Origin: Bacillota bacterium
GTDB lineage: Bacteria > Bacillota > JADQBR01
Direction: 5' to 3'
DNA length: 64,000 nt
Assembly (NCBI GenBank): GCA_016278515.1
Contig: JADQBR010000019.1
Location: forward strand, 1 to 64,000
A program made the position numbers and the translations under genes. Shown piece after piece: positions 26,589 through 34,749 of this stretch; position 1 is the first letter of the stretch; each line of letters starts with the position of its first letter. The notes beneath the pieces are model-generated. The model was not told where the DNA came from. It saw nothing but the letters and a program-made list of their open reading frames with translations, and made no database searches.

Positions 26589-27479
26589 ATGAGTATGTGG
26601 AAAAGTGAAAACAGCCAAAATGATGCGCCAAAGAGAAAGAAAGTTACAATTCCCGTTCTTAACCAGAAAAAACTAAATGGTGAGGCAATCACCATGATCA
26701 CTGGCTATGACTACCCCATGGCCTTAATAGAAGAAGAAGTAGGAATAGATATTATTTTAGTTGGTGATTCCTTAGGAATGACAGTATATGGTTATGATAG
26801 TACTCTGCCAGTAACAATGGATGTTATGGCGGTACATTCTAAGGCAGTGAGAAAAGCTGCACCGAAGGCTTTTGTCATCGGTGATATGCCGTACATGTCT
26901 TACCAGATTTCTGTTGAACAGGCCGTTACTAATGCTGGGCGGTTAATGCAGGAATGTGGTGTTGATGGTGTTAAGCTTGAGGGCGGCGTGGAAATGGCTG
27001 ATAAGATTAAAGCCATCACCAAAGCTGGTATTCCAGCTATGGGTCACTTAGGTTTGACTCCTCAATCCGTTTCCCAGCTTGGCGGCTTTAAAGCCCAGGG
27101 CCGTGATGCTGGCAATGCATTAAAGCTTATTGAAGATGCAAAGATATTAGAAGAAGCCGGTGCATTTGCTATTCTAATGGAAGCGATTCCCTCCGAAGTA
27201 GGGAAAATTATTACAGAACGCGCTAACATTCCAATTATCAGTATTGGCGCCGGTCCGCACTGTGACGGACAAGTACTGGTTGTTCATGATATCTTAGGGT
27301 TTTTCCCGGGACACAAAGCTAAATTTGTTAAGCAATATGCTCAAGTTCACGAAGTAATTAGAAAGGCCTTAACAGAGTATAAAAAAGATATAGAGGAAGG
27401 CAAATTCCCCTCTGATGAACATGATTATCCAATTGACGAAGATGTGTTGGCAGAAATAAAAGCCGCGCTGGAAAAATAG
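26589..27479 (+). CDS. panB: ketopantoate hydroxymethyltransferase-like (PanB) aldolase
   Basis: A 296-residue PanB-family TIM barrel. PanB moves a one-carbon unit from 5,10-methylene-tetrahydrofolate to 2-oxoisovalerate to give ketopantoate, reversibly. The metal ligands and catalytic residues are visible: VGDSLGM (Asp), GDMPYMSY (Asp), KLEGG (Glu) and LMEAIPSE (catalytic Glu), with TGYDYPMA at the front. A 20-residue basic N-terminal extension precedes the barrel. panC and panD are absent and the neighbours are DUF1537 kinase, PdxA2 and LarA-like genes, so a retro-aldol role on a 4-hydroxy-2-oxo acid is worth considering. ATG start after AGGAGG. Confidence 0.9.
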   Translation: MSMWKSENSQNDAPKRKKVTIPVLNQKKLNGEAITMITGYDYPMALIEEEVGIDIILVGDSLGMTVYGYDSTLPVTMDVMAVHSKAVRKAAPKAFVIGDMPYMSYQISVEQAVTNAGRLMQECGVDGVKLEGGVEMADKIKAITKAGIPAMGHLGLTPQSVSQLGGFKAQGRDAGNALKLIEDAKILEEAGAFAILMEAIPSEVGKIITERANIPIISIGAGPHCDGQVLVVHDILGFFPGHKAKFVKQYAQVHEVIRKALTEYKKDIEEGKFPSDEHDYPIDEDVLAEIKAALEK

Positions 27480-27517
27480 TAATAGCCAACTGGTATCTCT
27501 GTTTTGTTAGTTGTTAT

Positions 27518-27554
27518 GTTACGGTATGTGGATCTGAAGATCCCGTACCGTAAC
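27518..27554 (+). terminator. two-part hairpin after panB
   Basis: GTTACGGTA (27518-27526) pairs with TACCGTAAC (27546-27554), and inside it GGATC/GATCC forms a second stem with a TGAA loop. The T-run is poor (TGTTATT), so it could be a weak terminator or a processing element ahead of the kinase gene. Confidence 0.45.
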
Positions 27555-27622
27555 TGTTATTAAAGATGTAAAAATTCTAAACTACTTAAAAAGTAAGGTT
27601 TTACCTAAGAGGAGAGAGCGCA

Positions 27623-28879
27623 TTGTTCAAAGTAATTGTGGTTGCTGATGACTTTACCGGGGCCAACGACACGGGAGTACAACTAACAAAACAAGGGCAT
27701 TCCACTATCACCATACTGGATAAACATGCTATTAAGAGTTATGAGAATACCTTGGATGCTATTGTTATCGATACCGAAACAAGGACAGCCTTACCCAAAG
27801 AGGTTTATCAGGAGATTGAGGAAGTATCGCAGTTAATAAAACCATATAAAGATGCAATAATTTATAAAAAAGTGGATTCAACTTTACGCGGTCATATTGC
27901 GGTTGAGTTGAAGGCGATGCGGGATGTTTTGCAACCTAAGTTAATAGTATTTGCCCCAGCATTCCCTAATAACGGCCGAACCACGCATCGAGGTATTCAC
28001 ATGTTAAATGGTACCCCAGTAGCGAAAACGGAGTTAGCTAAGGATCCTAAAAATCCGGTGCTTACTTCAGAGTTAAAGAGTTTGTTGGAAAAAGATATGG
28101 GGGTAACGGTTAGACATATCACTCTAGACGAAATTAGAAGTGACGAATTTAATATGAAACTCCAATCGGTAGTACCGTCACATGATGTCTTGGCTTTTGA
28201 TGCCGTGGAGGATGATGACTTAGTACGTATTTGTACAACTGTGCTGAGGCAAAATAAGAAGGTTCTCTGGGTGGGCTCGGCAGGCCTGGCGGATGTGTTA
28301 ATTAATACTTGGCAGAAAGAAATTATTGCCACTTTACCGGTACTAACTGTTGCGGGTAGCGTTACTGAAGTTACCCGAAAGCAAATACATAAGGCTTTGG
28401 AAGACCCACAAGTTAAACTGGTGACAATTGGTGGAGAGAAAGTATTATCTAACCCCAAAAAGGAAGTTGAAAGAGTGGTAAATGAAAGTCTCCAATTTAT
28501 GAACCAGAAGTATGATGTGATTATTGCCTCGGCCCCCCAGGAGCATTCGGTTGAGGATGCGGTGGGGCAAGGCTATATTAATAATCTTACTGCGGAAGAG
28601 GTTAGCGAGCGTATAGCGGAAGTAATGGGGGAGACGACTGCTAGTATTGCCTCGGCTCAAAACTTAGCCGGTATGATTTTAACAGGCGGTGATACTGCTG
28701 TACATGTTGTAAAGCAGTTGTTTGCTGACGGCTGTAAGATTAATGCCGAGCTTGAAATGGGGATCCCACTTGCAACATTAATCGGAGGCCCTTTTGCCGG
28801 ACTAACTGTAATTACTAAAGCAGGTGGCTTCGGTAACCAAGAGTCTATTCTTAACAGCATAAAATTTCTTAGAAAATAG
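27623..28879 (+). CDS. DUF1537 four-carbon acid sugar kinase
   Basis: A 418-residue member of the DUF1537 kinase family (OtnK/DtnK/LtnK group), which phosphorylates tetronates (threonate, erythronate and their oxo forms) at C4. The N-terminal substrate domain shows VVADDFTGANDTGVQ (about 5-19) and KKVDSTLRGH; the nucleotide domain shows WVGSAGLAD, ILTGGDTAVHV and IGGPFAGLTVITKAGGFG. Known DUF1537 genes pair with PdxA2, which is exactly the next gene, giving a route tetronate to 4-phosphotetronate to dihydroxyacetone phosphate plus CO2. TTG start with GAGGAGAG upstream. D-threonate, L-threonate or D-erythronate cannot be told apart from sequence alone. Confidence 0.92.
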   Translation: MFKVIVVADDFTGANDTGVQLTKQGHSTITILDKHAIKSYENTLDAIVIDTETRTALPKEVYQEIEEVSQLIKPYKDAIIYKKVDSTLRGHIAVELKAMRDVLQPKLIVFAPAFPNNGRTTHRGIHMLNGTPVAKTELAKDPKNPVLTSELKSLLEKDMGVTVRHITLDEIRSDEFNMKLQSVVPSHDVLAFDAVEDDDLVRICTTVLRQNKKVLWVGSAGLADVLINTWQKEIIATLPVLTVAGSVTEVTRKQIHKALEDPQVKLVTIGGEKVLSNPKKEVERVVNESLQFMNQKYDVIIASAPQEHSVEDAVGQGYINNLTAEEVSERIAEVMGETTASIASAQNLAGMILTGGDTAVHVVKQLFADGCKINAELEMGIPLATLIGGPFAGLTVITKAGGFGNQESILNSIKFLRK

Positions 28880-28898
28880 ATTTAAGTTTCGTCGCTGA

Positions 28899-28920
28899 AC
28901 TGTATGGTGCAGTGTTTTTT
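28899..28920 (+). terminator. weak intrinsic terminator
   Basis: ACTGTA (28899-28904) pairs with TGCAGT (28908-28913) around a three-base loop, followed by GTTTTTT. The short stem suggests partial termination between the kinase and pdxA2 genes. Confidence 0.4.
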
Positions 28921-29032
28921 GCTTTTATTTTTCCAAGTGGAATTATTATTAGTTATTCTTTCGTGAATGAAAATTGTTTAGTTAATTTTAGGTTGAGAAA
29001 TGCTGGTAAAAGTGGTTTAGGAGGAGTGGACG

Positions 29033-30064
29033 ATGGTGGAAGGCAAAAAAAAGTTAATTGGAATAACTATGGGTGATCCGGCAGGCATCGGGTCGGAAAT
29101 AGCAGTTAAAGCTCTGGAAAATAATAAGTTTTATGAAGAATGCATCCCATTGGTAGTAGGCGACCGAGTGGCCATAGAGGATGCCATTGGCTTCACCAAC
29201 TCTAAGCTAAAAGTAAATGTGGTCAAGAAACCGGCTGAAGCTATGGATAAGAAAGGCACCATCAATGTGTTGGATATGAATATGTTATCACCTGGTGATT
29301 GGACATATGGACAGGTTGGGAAACTTCCGGGGAAAGCAGCTGTTAGCTACATTGAAAAAGCTATTGAACTAGCAATGAATGACGAGTTGGCAGCGGTGGT
29401 TACTGGCCCAATTCATAAAAGATCGATAAATATGGCCGGCTGCCCTCATGCAGGTCATACTGAAATTTTCGCTGAAAATACCGGCTGCAAAGATTATGCT
29501 ATGATGCTGGCCGACGATAGCTTAAGAGTAGTGCATGTCAGTACCCATGTCCCTTTACGTGTAGCTTGCGATCGGGTAAAAAAGGACCGGGTTGGTGCTG
29601 TCATAAAGTTAACTTATGATGCCATGAAAAAACTGGGTATCAGTGAACCACGAATTGCTGTAGCCGGTCTCAATCCCCATGCTGGGGAAGAAAGTCTATT
29701 TGGTGAGGAAGATACGAAAGAGATTGCACCGGCTATTGAGGAGGCCGTTTTACAGGGAATGATGGTTGAAGGTCCCATTGCCCCGGATACAGTTTTTGCA
29801 AAGGCTGTAGGCGGTCAGTATGATGCAGTGGTAGTGATGTATCATGATCAGGGTCATATTCCTATGAAGACACTAGGCTTTAAGCTTGATAACAAGACAG
29901 GAAAATGGAATGCAGTTAGCGGTGTTAATGTTACTTTGGGATTACCGATAATTCGTACTTCGGTAGACCACGGCACTGCATTTGGTAAAGCCGGTAAAGG
30001 AACAGCAAATAGTGAAAGCATGGAAGAAGCCATTGAGATGGCAATCCAAATGAGTAAAAACTAA
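29033..30064 (+). CDS. pdxA2: PdxA2-type 4-phosphotetronate dehydrogenase
   Basis: A 343-residue PdxA-family NAD-dependent dehydrogenase. Motifs are MGDPAGIGSE (about 12-21), TGPIHKRSI, AGHTEIFAE, STHVPL, GLNPHAGEE, MYHDQGHIPMK and RTSVDHGTAFG, including the three metal-binding histidines. The PdxA2 branch oxidises 4-phospho-threonate or erythronate, and spontaneous decarboxylation yields dihydroxyacetone phosphate. Pairing with the DUF1537 kinase supports this over pyridoxine synthesis, and no pdxJ is nearby. ATG with AGGAGG upstream. A bidirectional terminator follows. Confidence 0.92.
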   Translation: MVEGKKKLIGITMGDPAGIGSEIAVKALENNKFYEECIPLVVGDRVAIEDAIGFTNSKLKVNVVKKPAEAMDKKGTINVLDMNMLSPGDWTYGQVGKLPGKAAVSYIEKAIELAMNDELAAVVTGPIHKRSINMAGCPHAGHTEIFAENTGCKDYAMMLADDSLRVVHVSTHVPLRVACDRVKKDRVGAVIKLTYDAMKKLGISEPRIAVAGLNPHAGEESLFGEEDTKEIAPAIEEAVLQGMMVEGPIAPDTVFAKAVGGQYDAVVVMYHDQGHIPMKTLGFKLDNKTGKWNAVSGVNVTLGLPIIRTSVDHGTAFGKAGKGTANSESMEEAIEMAIQMSKN

Positions 30065-30128
30065 AACTTTTAGCAGAATATAAACCCAGCCCTTGGTTTA
30101 TTTACAATAACAATTATGGGTATAGGTT

Positions 30129-30167
30129 AAAGGGTAAGCAAGAGGTTTCCTCTCGCTTACCCTTTTA
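30129..30167. terminator. bidirectional terminator
   Basis: AAAGGGTAAGC(A)AGAGG (from 30129) pairs with CCTCTCGCTTACCCTTTT (to 30166), with A/T tails on both sides. It separates the convergent pdxA2 gene and the minus-strand beta-propeller gene. Confidence 0.85.
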
Positions 30168-30168
30168 A

Positions 30169-32490
30169 TTACAGCTCCAGTGAGTCTATTTCTTTTAAGT
30201 TATTTAATTGGTTAGCTTTAATCATAGCGTCTGATACAGTGTAAAGATTATTTCCTACATAAAGGATACGCTTGACACTCCTAGTGTTATTGTGATAGTA
30301 CCCCGCCTTCTGGAAGTCATCATTAGTTAAGTGGGTGATGCGTCCTTTCAGGTTAAATCCATGCTCCGTATCAAGATTATAAACATATGCCCCCTGGAAG
30401 GTAAATTCACCGTACTGGGGCCAACCGATAGTGTTTTGCTCTGGTTCTTTTATTTCCATTACTGTCACAGGGAACGCTAGTAGATTACGCTGCTCGTCAA
30501 ATAGTAACGATTTATGGTTTCTCAGCAGTTCTGAGTCTGTGCCTCGATCTCCAATTATTTCCTTGTGCAGCTCAATAGGATTAGTGACGTCGGTAATATC
30601 AAATAGGGCTATTTTCATGCCTTGGTAGAAAGCTCTTGAGACGCCATCGCCAGACTGCTCCTCGCCAGTCTCAATGGTATCTTTGCCAAAGCCGATAATG
30701 TAGTTTTCACCGTAAGGGTGTAAGTAATCACTATACCCGGGTATTTTTAATTTCCCCAAAATTTCAGGATGCTCCGGGTCCTCTAAGTCAAAAACAAATA
30801 GCGGATCAACTTTTTTAAATGTTACAAGGTAACCTCTGTTGCCCATAAAACGTGCAGAGTATATTTTCTCCCCTGGGGCAATATCTTCAATTTTCCCTAC
30901 AGTCTTTAGCTCATCGTCTAGGATATAAACATTATTTTTTGACTGGTTATCGTCTTGCCCAAAGAAATTGCCTGTTGTGGTGGCAATGCGGAAGTAGCCT
31001 TTATGTTCATCCATAGAGAACTGATTTAGTATTTTGCCTGGTACGTTACCCTTTCCTTTATATGCAATATAGCCATCCATCAGTGCAAATTTATGAATAG
31101 CGGTATTTTGATTTCTTTGTATCGGCATTGGTGGTGCAATCATTTTTTGCTGCTCAGTAGTAACCGGGGGGTCTTCAACGGATTCATTAACTGCTTCGTA
31201 TTCAGTTAAGGCAATGTATAGGTGCTCAGAGGAAGCATAGATATTTTCCCCAGCTCCTAAATAAGTAGAAATGTTTGCCTTTTCGTCAGGTTTATCAAGG
31301 TTAACTCCTATAACTGTCAGGTAATTAGGGCTTACAGCTTTCGGGAAGTAATGTATATCTGAGTAAGGTATTTCACTATATTCCTCTTCGTTATCCCGGT
31401 AGCGTAAAGCAGGAGCGTAGTCAGCTTCTTCATTCATAATATGATATCCGCCCAGGAATTTGTTGGATACAAGATAGAGAGACGAACCTATTTTTCTAGA
31501 CGATAAGTAGCTTCCTTCTATCTCCATAGCTTTAATTTCTTTGGGGTGTTCCTTATATGTCCGGTCATAGACAATAACTTTTACACTGCTGCTGAAACCA
31601 ACAGGGGGATAAATTTTGGTCTCCGACCGTTCAGTTTCTTTCATGTCAGGGACGGCAAAATGATAGTTGGTGCTCCCGATAGCAACTAAATAATTATCAT
31701 CAATATAAAGTTCTATCGGCGAAAAGTCTGAATAGTTCCCATCCTGTCCAAAAGGTATGTTTTTAACTACTTCCATATCATCTGCAGGGTAAATCTTTGA
31801 AATGACTATGTTTTGGTTTGCGATTTGGTAGAGATACTCTCCATCCGTCTTTGCAATGTCTGCTTCATCCACGCCCTGTACCTGTAGGTTGGTATCCGAA
31901 TATTCAGGAATTGCAGAGGCAGTTTTTTGTTCTACTTGGTCCATTGACTTAATAGCGCTTTCGCTTATTGCCATATCTATACCTGTGTAATAATTAGGGC
32001 CGACATTTGAGTTTTCTGTTAACAATTTTTTTAGGTTATCAAAAGAGCCCACCACAGGCAGCTGATCTGCCGTAACAATTGAGACTGTCTCGGTACTTTC
32101 CTCCCAATTTACAATTGCCCCAAACGCCTCGCTGACAAACCGTAGAGGTACGTAAGCTCGTTTATTGCTAATGTAGGGAGCAGCATCTAGTATTATGTCA
32201 GTGTCATTATGTTTAGCGGTTTTATTATCGATGGTTATTTGAACTCTCGTGCCATCGCTCGTGGCCGTAACGGTTCTGGTTGCATCATCCCAATGTACCG
32301 TTGCATCCAGCTGCTCAAAAAGTTCCCTCAATGGTACGTAAACCCGTTCATTATTTAATTGCGGAGCTGCATTAAACGACATCTTTTTGCCGTTTAAGTA
32401 TAAGGCTATGTCTGGCGTGTTGGCAAAGGACAGAGAAGTAACAACCAACAGGAGAAGTGCAACAACTGAAATAATTATTAATTTCCTCAT
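30169..32490 (-). CDS. secreted beta-propeller protein with CuAO-N repeats
   Basis: A 773-residue exported protein. A signal peptide (MRKLIIISVVALLLLVVTSL) leads to two copper-amine-oxidase N-terminal-like (stalk) domains at about 30-140, each with the pattern RVYVPLRELFE / RAYVPLRFVSEAFGA. The remainder (about 200-773) is a secreted beta-propeller family with VDEADIAKTDGEYLYQI near the start and repeated blades. The stalk domains are common in clostridial surface proteins. ATG 32490 is used since GGGTGAT lies upstream on this strand and the signal peptide begins there; the longer frame has no site. It is the only minus-strand gene between two plus-strand catabolic blocks. Function unknown; ligand binding at the cell surface is plausible. 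Confidence 0.85.
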   Translation of the reverse strand: MRKLIIISVVALLLLVVTSLSFANTPDIALYLNGKKMSFNAAPQLNNERVYVPLRELFEQLDATVHWDDATRTVTATSDGTRVQITIDNKTAKHNDTDIILDAAPYISNKRAYVPLRFVSEAFGAIVNWEESTETVSIVTADQLPVVGSFDNLKKLLTENSNVGPNYYTGIDMAISESAIKSMDQVEQKTASAIPEYSDTNLQVQGVDEADIAKTDGEYLYQIANQNIVISKIYPADDMEVVKNIPFGQDGNYSDFSPIELYIDDNYLVAIGSTNYHFAVPDMKETERSETKIYPPVGFSSSVKVIVYDRTYKEHPKEIKAMEIEGSYLSSRKIGSSLYLVSNKFLGGYHIMNEEADYAPALRYRDNEEEYSEIPYSDIHYFPKAVSPNYLTVIGVNLDKPDEKANISTYLGAGENIYASSEHLYIALTEYEAVNESVEDPPVTTEQQKMIAPPMPIQRNQNTAIHKFALMDGYIAYKGKGNVPGKILNQFSMDEHKGYFRIATTTGNFFGQDDNQSKNNVYILDDELKTVGKIEDIAPGEKIYSARFMGNRGYLVTFKKVDPLFVFDLEDPEHPEILGKLKIPGYSDYLHPYGENYIIGFGKDTIETGEEQSGDGVSRAFYQGMKIALFDITDVTNPIELHKEIIGDRGTDSELLRNHKSLLFDEQRNLLAFPVTVMEIKEPEQNTIGWPQYGEFTFQGAYVYNLDTEHGFNLKGRITHLTNDDFQKAGYYHNNTRSVKRILYVGNNLYTVSDAMIKANQLNNLKEIDSLEL

Positions 32491-32643
32491 AGATATCACC
32501 CTTCCATACGATTTACTTAATAGACGAAATGTTCTATAGCATAGTTCCCGTACAGCGGTTGCCGGTTGGGGGATTGGCATAACGTCATAGAGGACGGGGT
32601 TATGGAATGCAGGGCGGTTGGCAGAAACAAAAAATATAACAAG

Positions 32644-32672
32644 TTGACTGCTCACTATATTTGACATAAAAT
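32644..32672 (+). promoter_or_regulatory. sigma-A-type promoter
   Basis: TTGACT (32644-32649), 17-base spacer, TAAAAT (32667-32672). It is well placed for the sigma-54 activator gene that starts at 32725. Confidence 0.7.
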
Positions 32673-32724
32673 TATTAATAGGAGGACTTGATAAAACTAT
32701 TCTTCTTACCATAGGAGGTGCATA

Positions 32725-34431
32725 ATGGATCAAATGTCTTACGAATTACAGGCCGCTTTGGATGCTGTTTATAATGCCATCATAATTATTAATAAAGATG
32801 CAAAAGTTATTTATTCTAATAAGTCGGCAGAAGACATTATAGGCATATCAGCTGAAGCTATGCATGGGAAACATATTAGGGATATGGTTCCTAATACCAA
32901 ACTGCATAAGGTCTTAAAGGATGGGAAAAGGCATCTTCATGACCATCTGACTATAGGTGAACGCATTATCATTACTAACCGCACCCCTATCTTTCGGGAA
33001 GGTGAAATTGCGGGTGCAGTGGCAGTATTTCAGGATGTTACCGAACTGCAAACTGCACTGAAAGAATTAGATACTACCCGTAACATGCTGTCCAATCTTG
33101 AAACGGGCTTAGAACATGTCTCTGACGGAATAATAATGGTGGACAAGGACGGATATATTACTATGATGACTGAAGCATACGCCCGTTTTCTTAACGCCGA
33201 TTTAGAAGATATTATTGGAGAACATGTAACTAAAGTAGTGGAAAATACTCGTATGCATATAGTGGTAAAAACCGGAAAACCGGAAATAGGTGAAATTCAG
33301 CGTATTCGTGGTAAAGAGGCAGTGGTGATGCGTATACCTATAAAAAAACAAGGTGAGATAATTGGTGCAATTGGTCAAGTTATGTTCCAGGATGTATCCC
33401 AGTTAAAACAAATGGTAGAACGACTGCATTTGGCAGAGAGTAAACTAGCATACTATCAAGAAGAGTATCAACGCTGGCAGCAGTCACATTATAAGTTTAG
33501 CAATATTATTGGAGAAAGTTCGCAGATGCGCTGGGCCAAACACTTGGCCCAGCGTGTAGCACAGAGCCGGTCAACAGTATTGATCCAAGGTGAAAGTGGT
33601 ACTGGGAAGGAATTGTTGGCTCATGCAATTCATAGTGCCAGCCCAAGAAAGGATCAAACCTTTATACGTGTTAACTGTGCGGCAATTCCTAAGGAATTGC
33701 TAGAAGCAGAACTATTTGGGTACGAAGAAGGTGCTTTTACCGGTGCCAGAAAAGGAGGAAAACCTGGTAAAATTGAGCTTGCTGATAAGGGTACCATCTT
33801 TCTTGACGAAATAGGGGATATGCCCGTTGAGATGCAAGTTAAACTGCTGCGTGTGCTCCAGGAAAAGGAATTTGAACGGATTGGTGCCACAAGGGGGCGT
33901 AGAATTGATATCCGCGTTATTACTGCCACAAACCAAGACTTAAAGCAGTTGATTGCCCAACAGGCTTTTCGTAAAGATCTCTATTATCGTTTGGATGTCT
34001 TTAATATAAAAATTCCACCCCTGAGGAAACGACCTGAGGATATTACTCTGCTGGTGGAAAAACTGATTGAGAAATTAAATGATGAATTTGGGACTAAGAT
34101 ACAAGGGGTTAGTCCTGAAGTAGCCAAGCTTTTCTTAGGTCATAATTGGCCGGGGAATGTAAGGGAATTGGAGAATGTCCTTGAGAGAGCCATGAACGTA
34201 GTGGAAGGAAACCTCATACAAGTAAATGATCTGCCCATGTATTTACAGGATTATGAAAGAGAGGGTACCATTATGCTGGCAAATACTCTTCAGCAGGAGA
34301 TAGAAGAGGCGGAACGGCAGGCTATTATACGAGTGCTCGAGTACACCAACGGAAATAGGATAAAAGCAGCAGAACTTCTAGATGTCCATCGAGCAACTCT
34401 TTATCGAAAAATAGAAAAATATGGCATATAA
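32725..34431 (+). CDS. sigma-54 dependent activator with two PAS domains
   Basis: A 568-residue enhancer-binding protein. Two PAS domains (about 5-115 and 125-235) precede the AAA+ domain with Walker A GESGTGKE (about 289), the sigma-54 contact loop GAFTGA (about 336) and Walker [11 protein letters not shown] Fis-type helix-turn-helix closes the protein (NRIKAAELLDVHRATLYRKI). There is no receiver domain, so it would respond directly to a ligand bound by PAS. The next transcription unit (34750 onward) has a near-perfect -24/-12 promoter and two upstream repeats, making this protein the probable activator. ATG follows AGGAGGTG. Confidence 0.93.
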   Translation: MDQMSYELQAALDAVYNAIIIINKDAKVIYSNKSAEDIIGISAEAMHGKHIRDMVPNTKLHKVLKDGKRHLHDHLTIGERIIITNRTPIFREGEIAGAVAVFQDVTELQTALKELDTTRNMLSNLETGLEHVSDGIIMVDKDGYITMMTEAYARFLNADLEDIIGEHVTKVVENTRMHIVVKTGKPEIGEIQRIRGKEAVVMRIPIKKQGEIIGAIGQVMFQDVSQLKQMVERLHLAESKLAYYQEEYQRWQQSHYKFSNIIGESSQMRWAKHLAQRVAQSRSTVLIQGESGTGKELLAHAIHSASPRKDQTFIRVNCAAIPKELLEAELFGYEEGAFTGARKGGKPGKIELADKGTIFLDEIGDMPVEMQVKLLRVLQEKEFERIGATRGRRIDIRVITATNQDLKQLIAQQAFRKDLYYRLDVFNIKIPPLRKRPEDITLLVEKLIEKLNDEFGTKIQGVSPEVAKLFLGHNWPGNVRELENVLERAMNVVEGNLIQVNDLPMYLQDYEREGTIMLANTLQQEIEEAERQAIIRVLEYTNGNRIKAAELLDVHRATLYRKIEKYGI

Positions 34432-34450
34432 GTGGTGCATTTGAACGACT

Positions 34451-34466
34451 TGTCGCATTGTTGCGA
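34451..34466. promoter_or_regulatory. upstream activator site 1
   Basis: The sequence TGTCGCATTGTTGCGA contains TCGCA/TGCGA as an inverted repeat and resembles the element at 34523. It lies about 205 bases before the sigma-54 promoter at 34660. Confidence 0.5.
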
Positions 34467-34522
34467 AAAAATGTACACACCTAATGGTGGCCTAGATAAA
34501 GTTTAGCTAAGATATCTGGCGA

Positions 34523-34540
34523 TGTCGCAATTATGCAACA
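34523..34540. promoter_or_regulatory. upstream activator site 2
   Basis: TGTCGCAATTATGCAACA shares the TGTCGCA half and a degenerate second half with the element at 34451; the centres are about 72 bases apart (close to seven helical turns). It lies about 130 bases before the -24 box, a normal distance for enhancer binding. Confidence 0.5.
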
Positions 34541-34598
34541 AAACCTTATAGTGTTGAGTATAGTAATAAGACAAGCGCATATTATTTTTTATTGAAAG

Positions 34599-34632
34599 CA
34601 GCCTTTGTTTCCAATGACCAGGCTGTTTTTTT
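34599..34632 (+). terminator. intrinsic terminator
   Basis: CAGCCT (34599-34604) pairs with AGGCTG (34620-34625) and is followed by seven Ts. It ends the activator transcript just ahead of the sigma-54 promoter. Confidence 0.65.
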
Positions 34633-34659
34633 GTTATATATTTCCTGGAGAAGGTACTA

Positions 34660-34675
34660 TGGCATGGGGATTGCT
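34660..34675 (+). promoter_or_regulatory. sigma-54 promoter
   Basis: TGGCATGGGGATTGCT matches the -24/-12 consensus TGGCACGNNNNTTGCW at all but one defined position, with GG and GC exactly 12 bases apart. It should start transcription near 34686, about 64 bases ahead of the CoA-transferase gene. Confidence 0.8.
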
Positions 34676-34749
34676 TATATAAAAGAGTAGACTAATAAGT
34701 CTGCAAATTTAAATACTGGAAAGAAGCCAGTTGGTAATAAAGGAGGGAC

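Noticed and set aside
26589-27479. Pantothenate biosynthesis locus
   Set aside because: Only panB is present, within a catabolic block; panC, panD and panE are missing nearby.
30169-32733. Longer reading of the beta-propeller gene starting at 32733
   Set aside because: The extra 81 residues lie before a clear signal peptide with its own ribosome site, and they would cover the promoter of the divergent activator gene.
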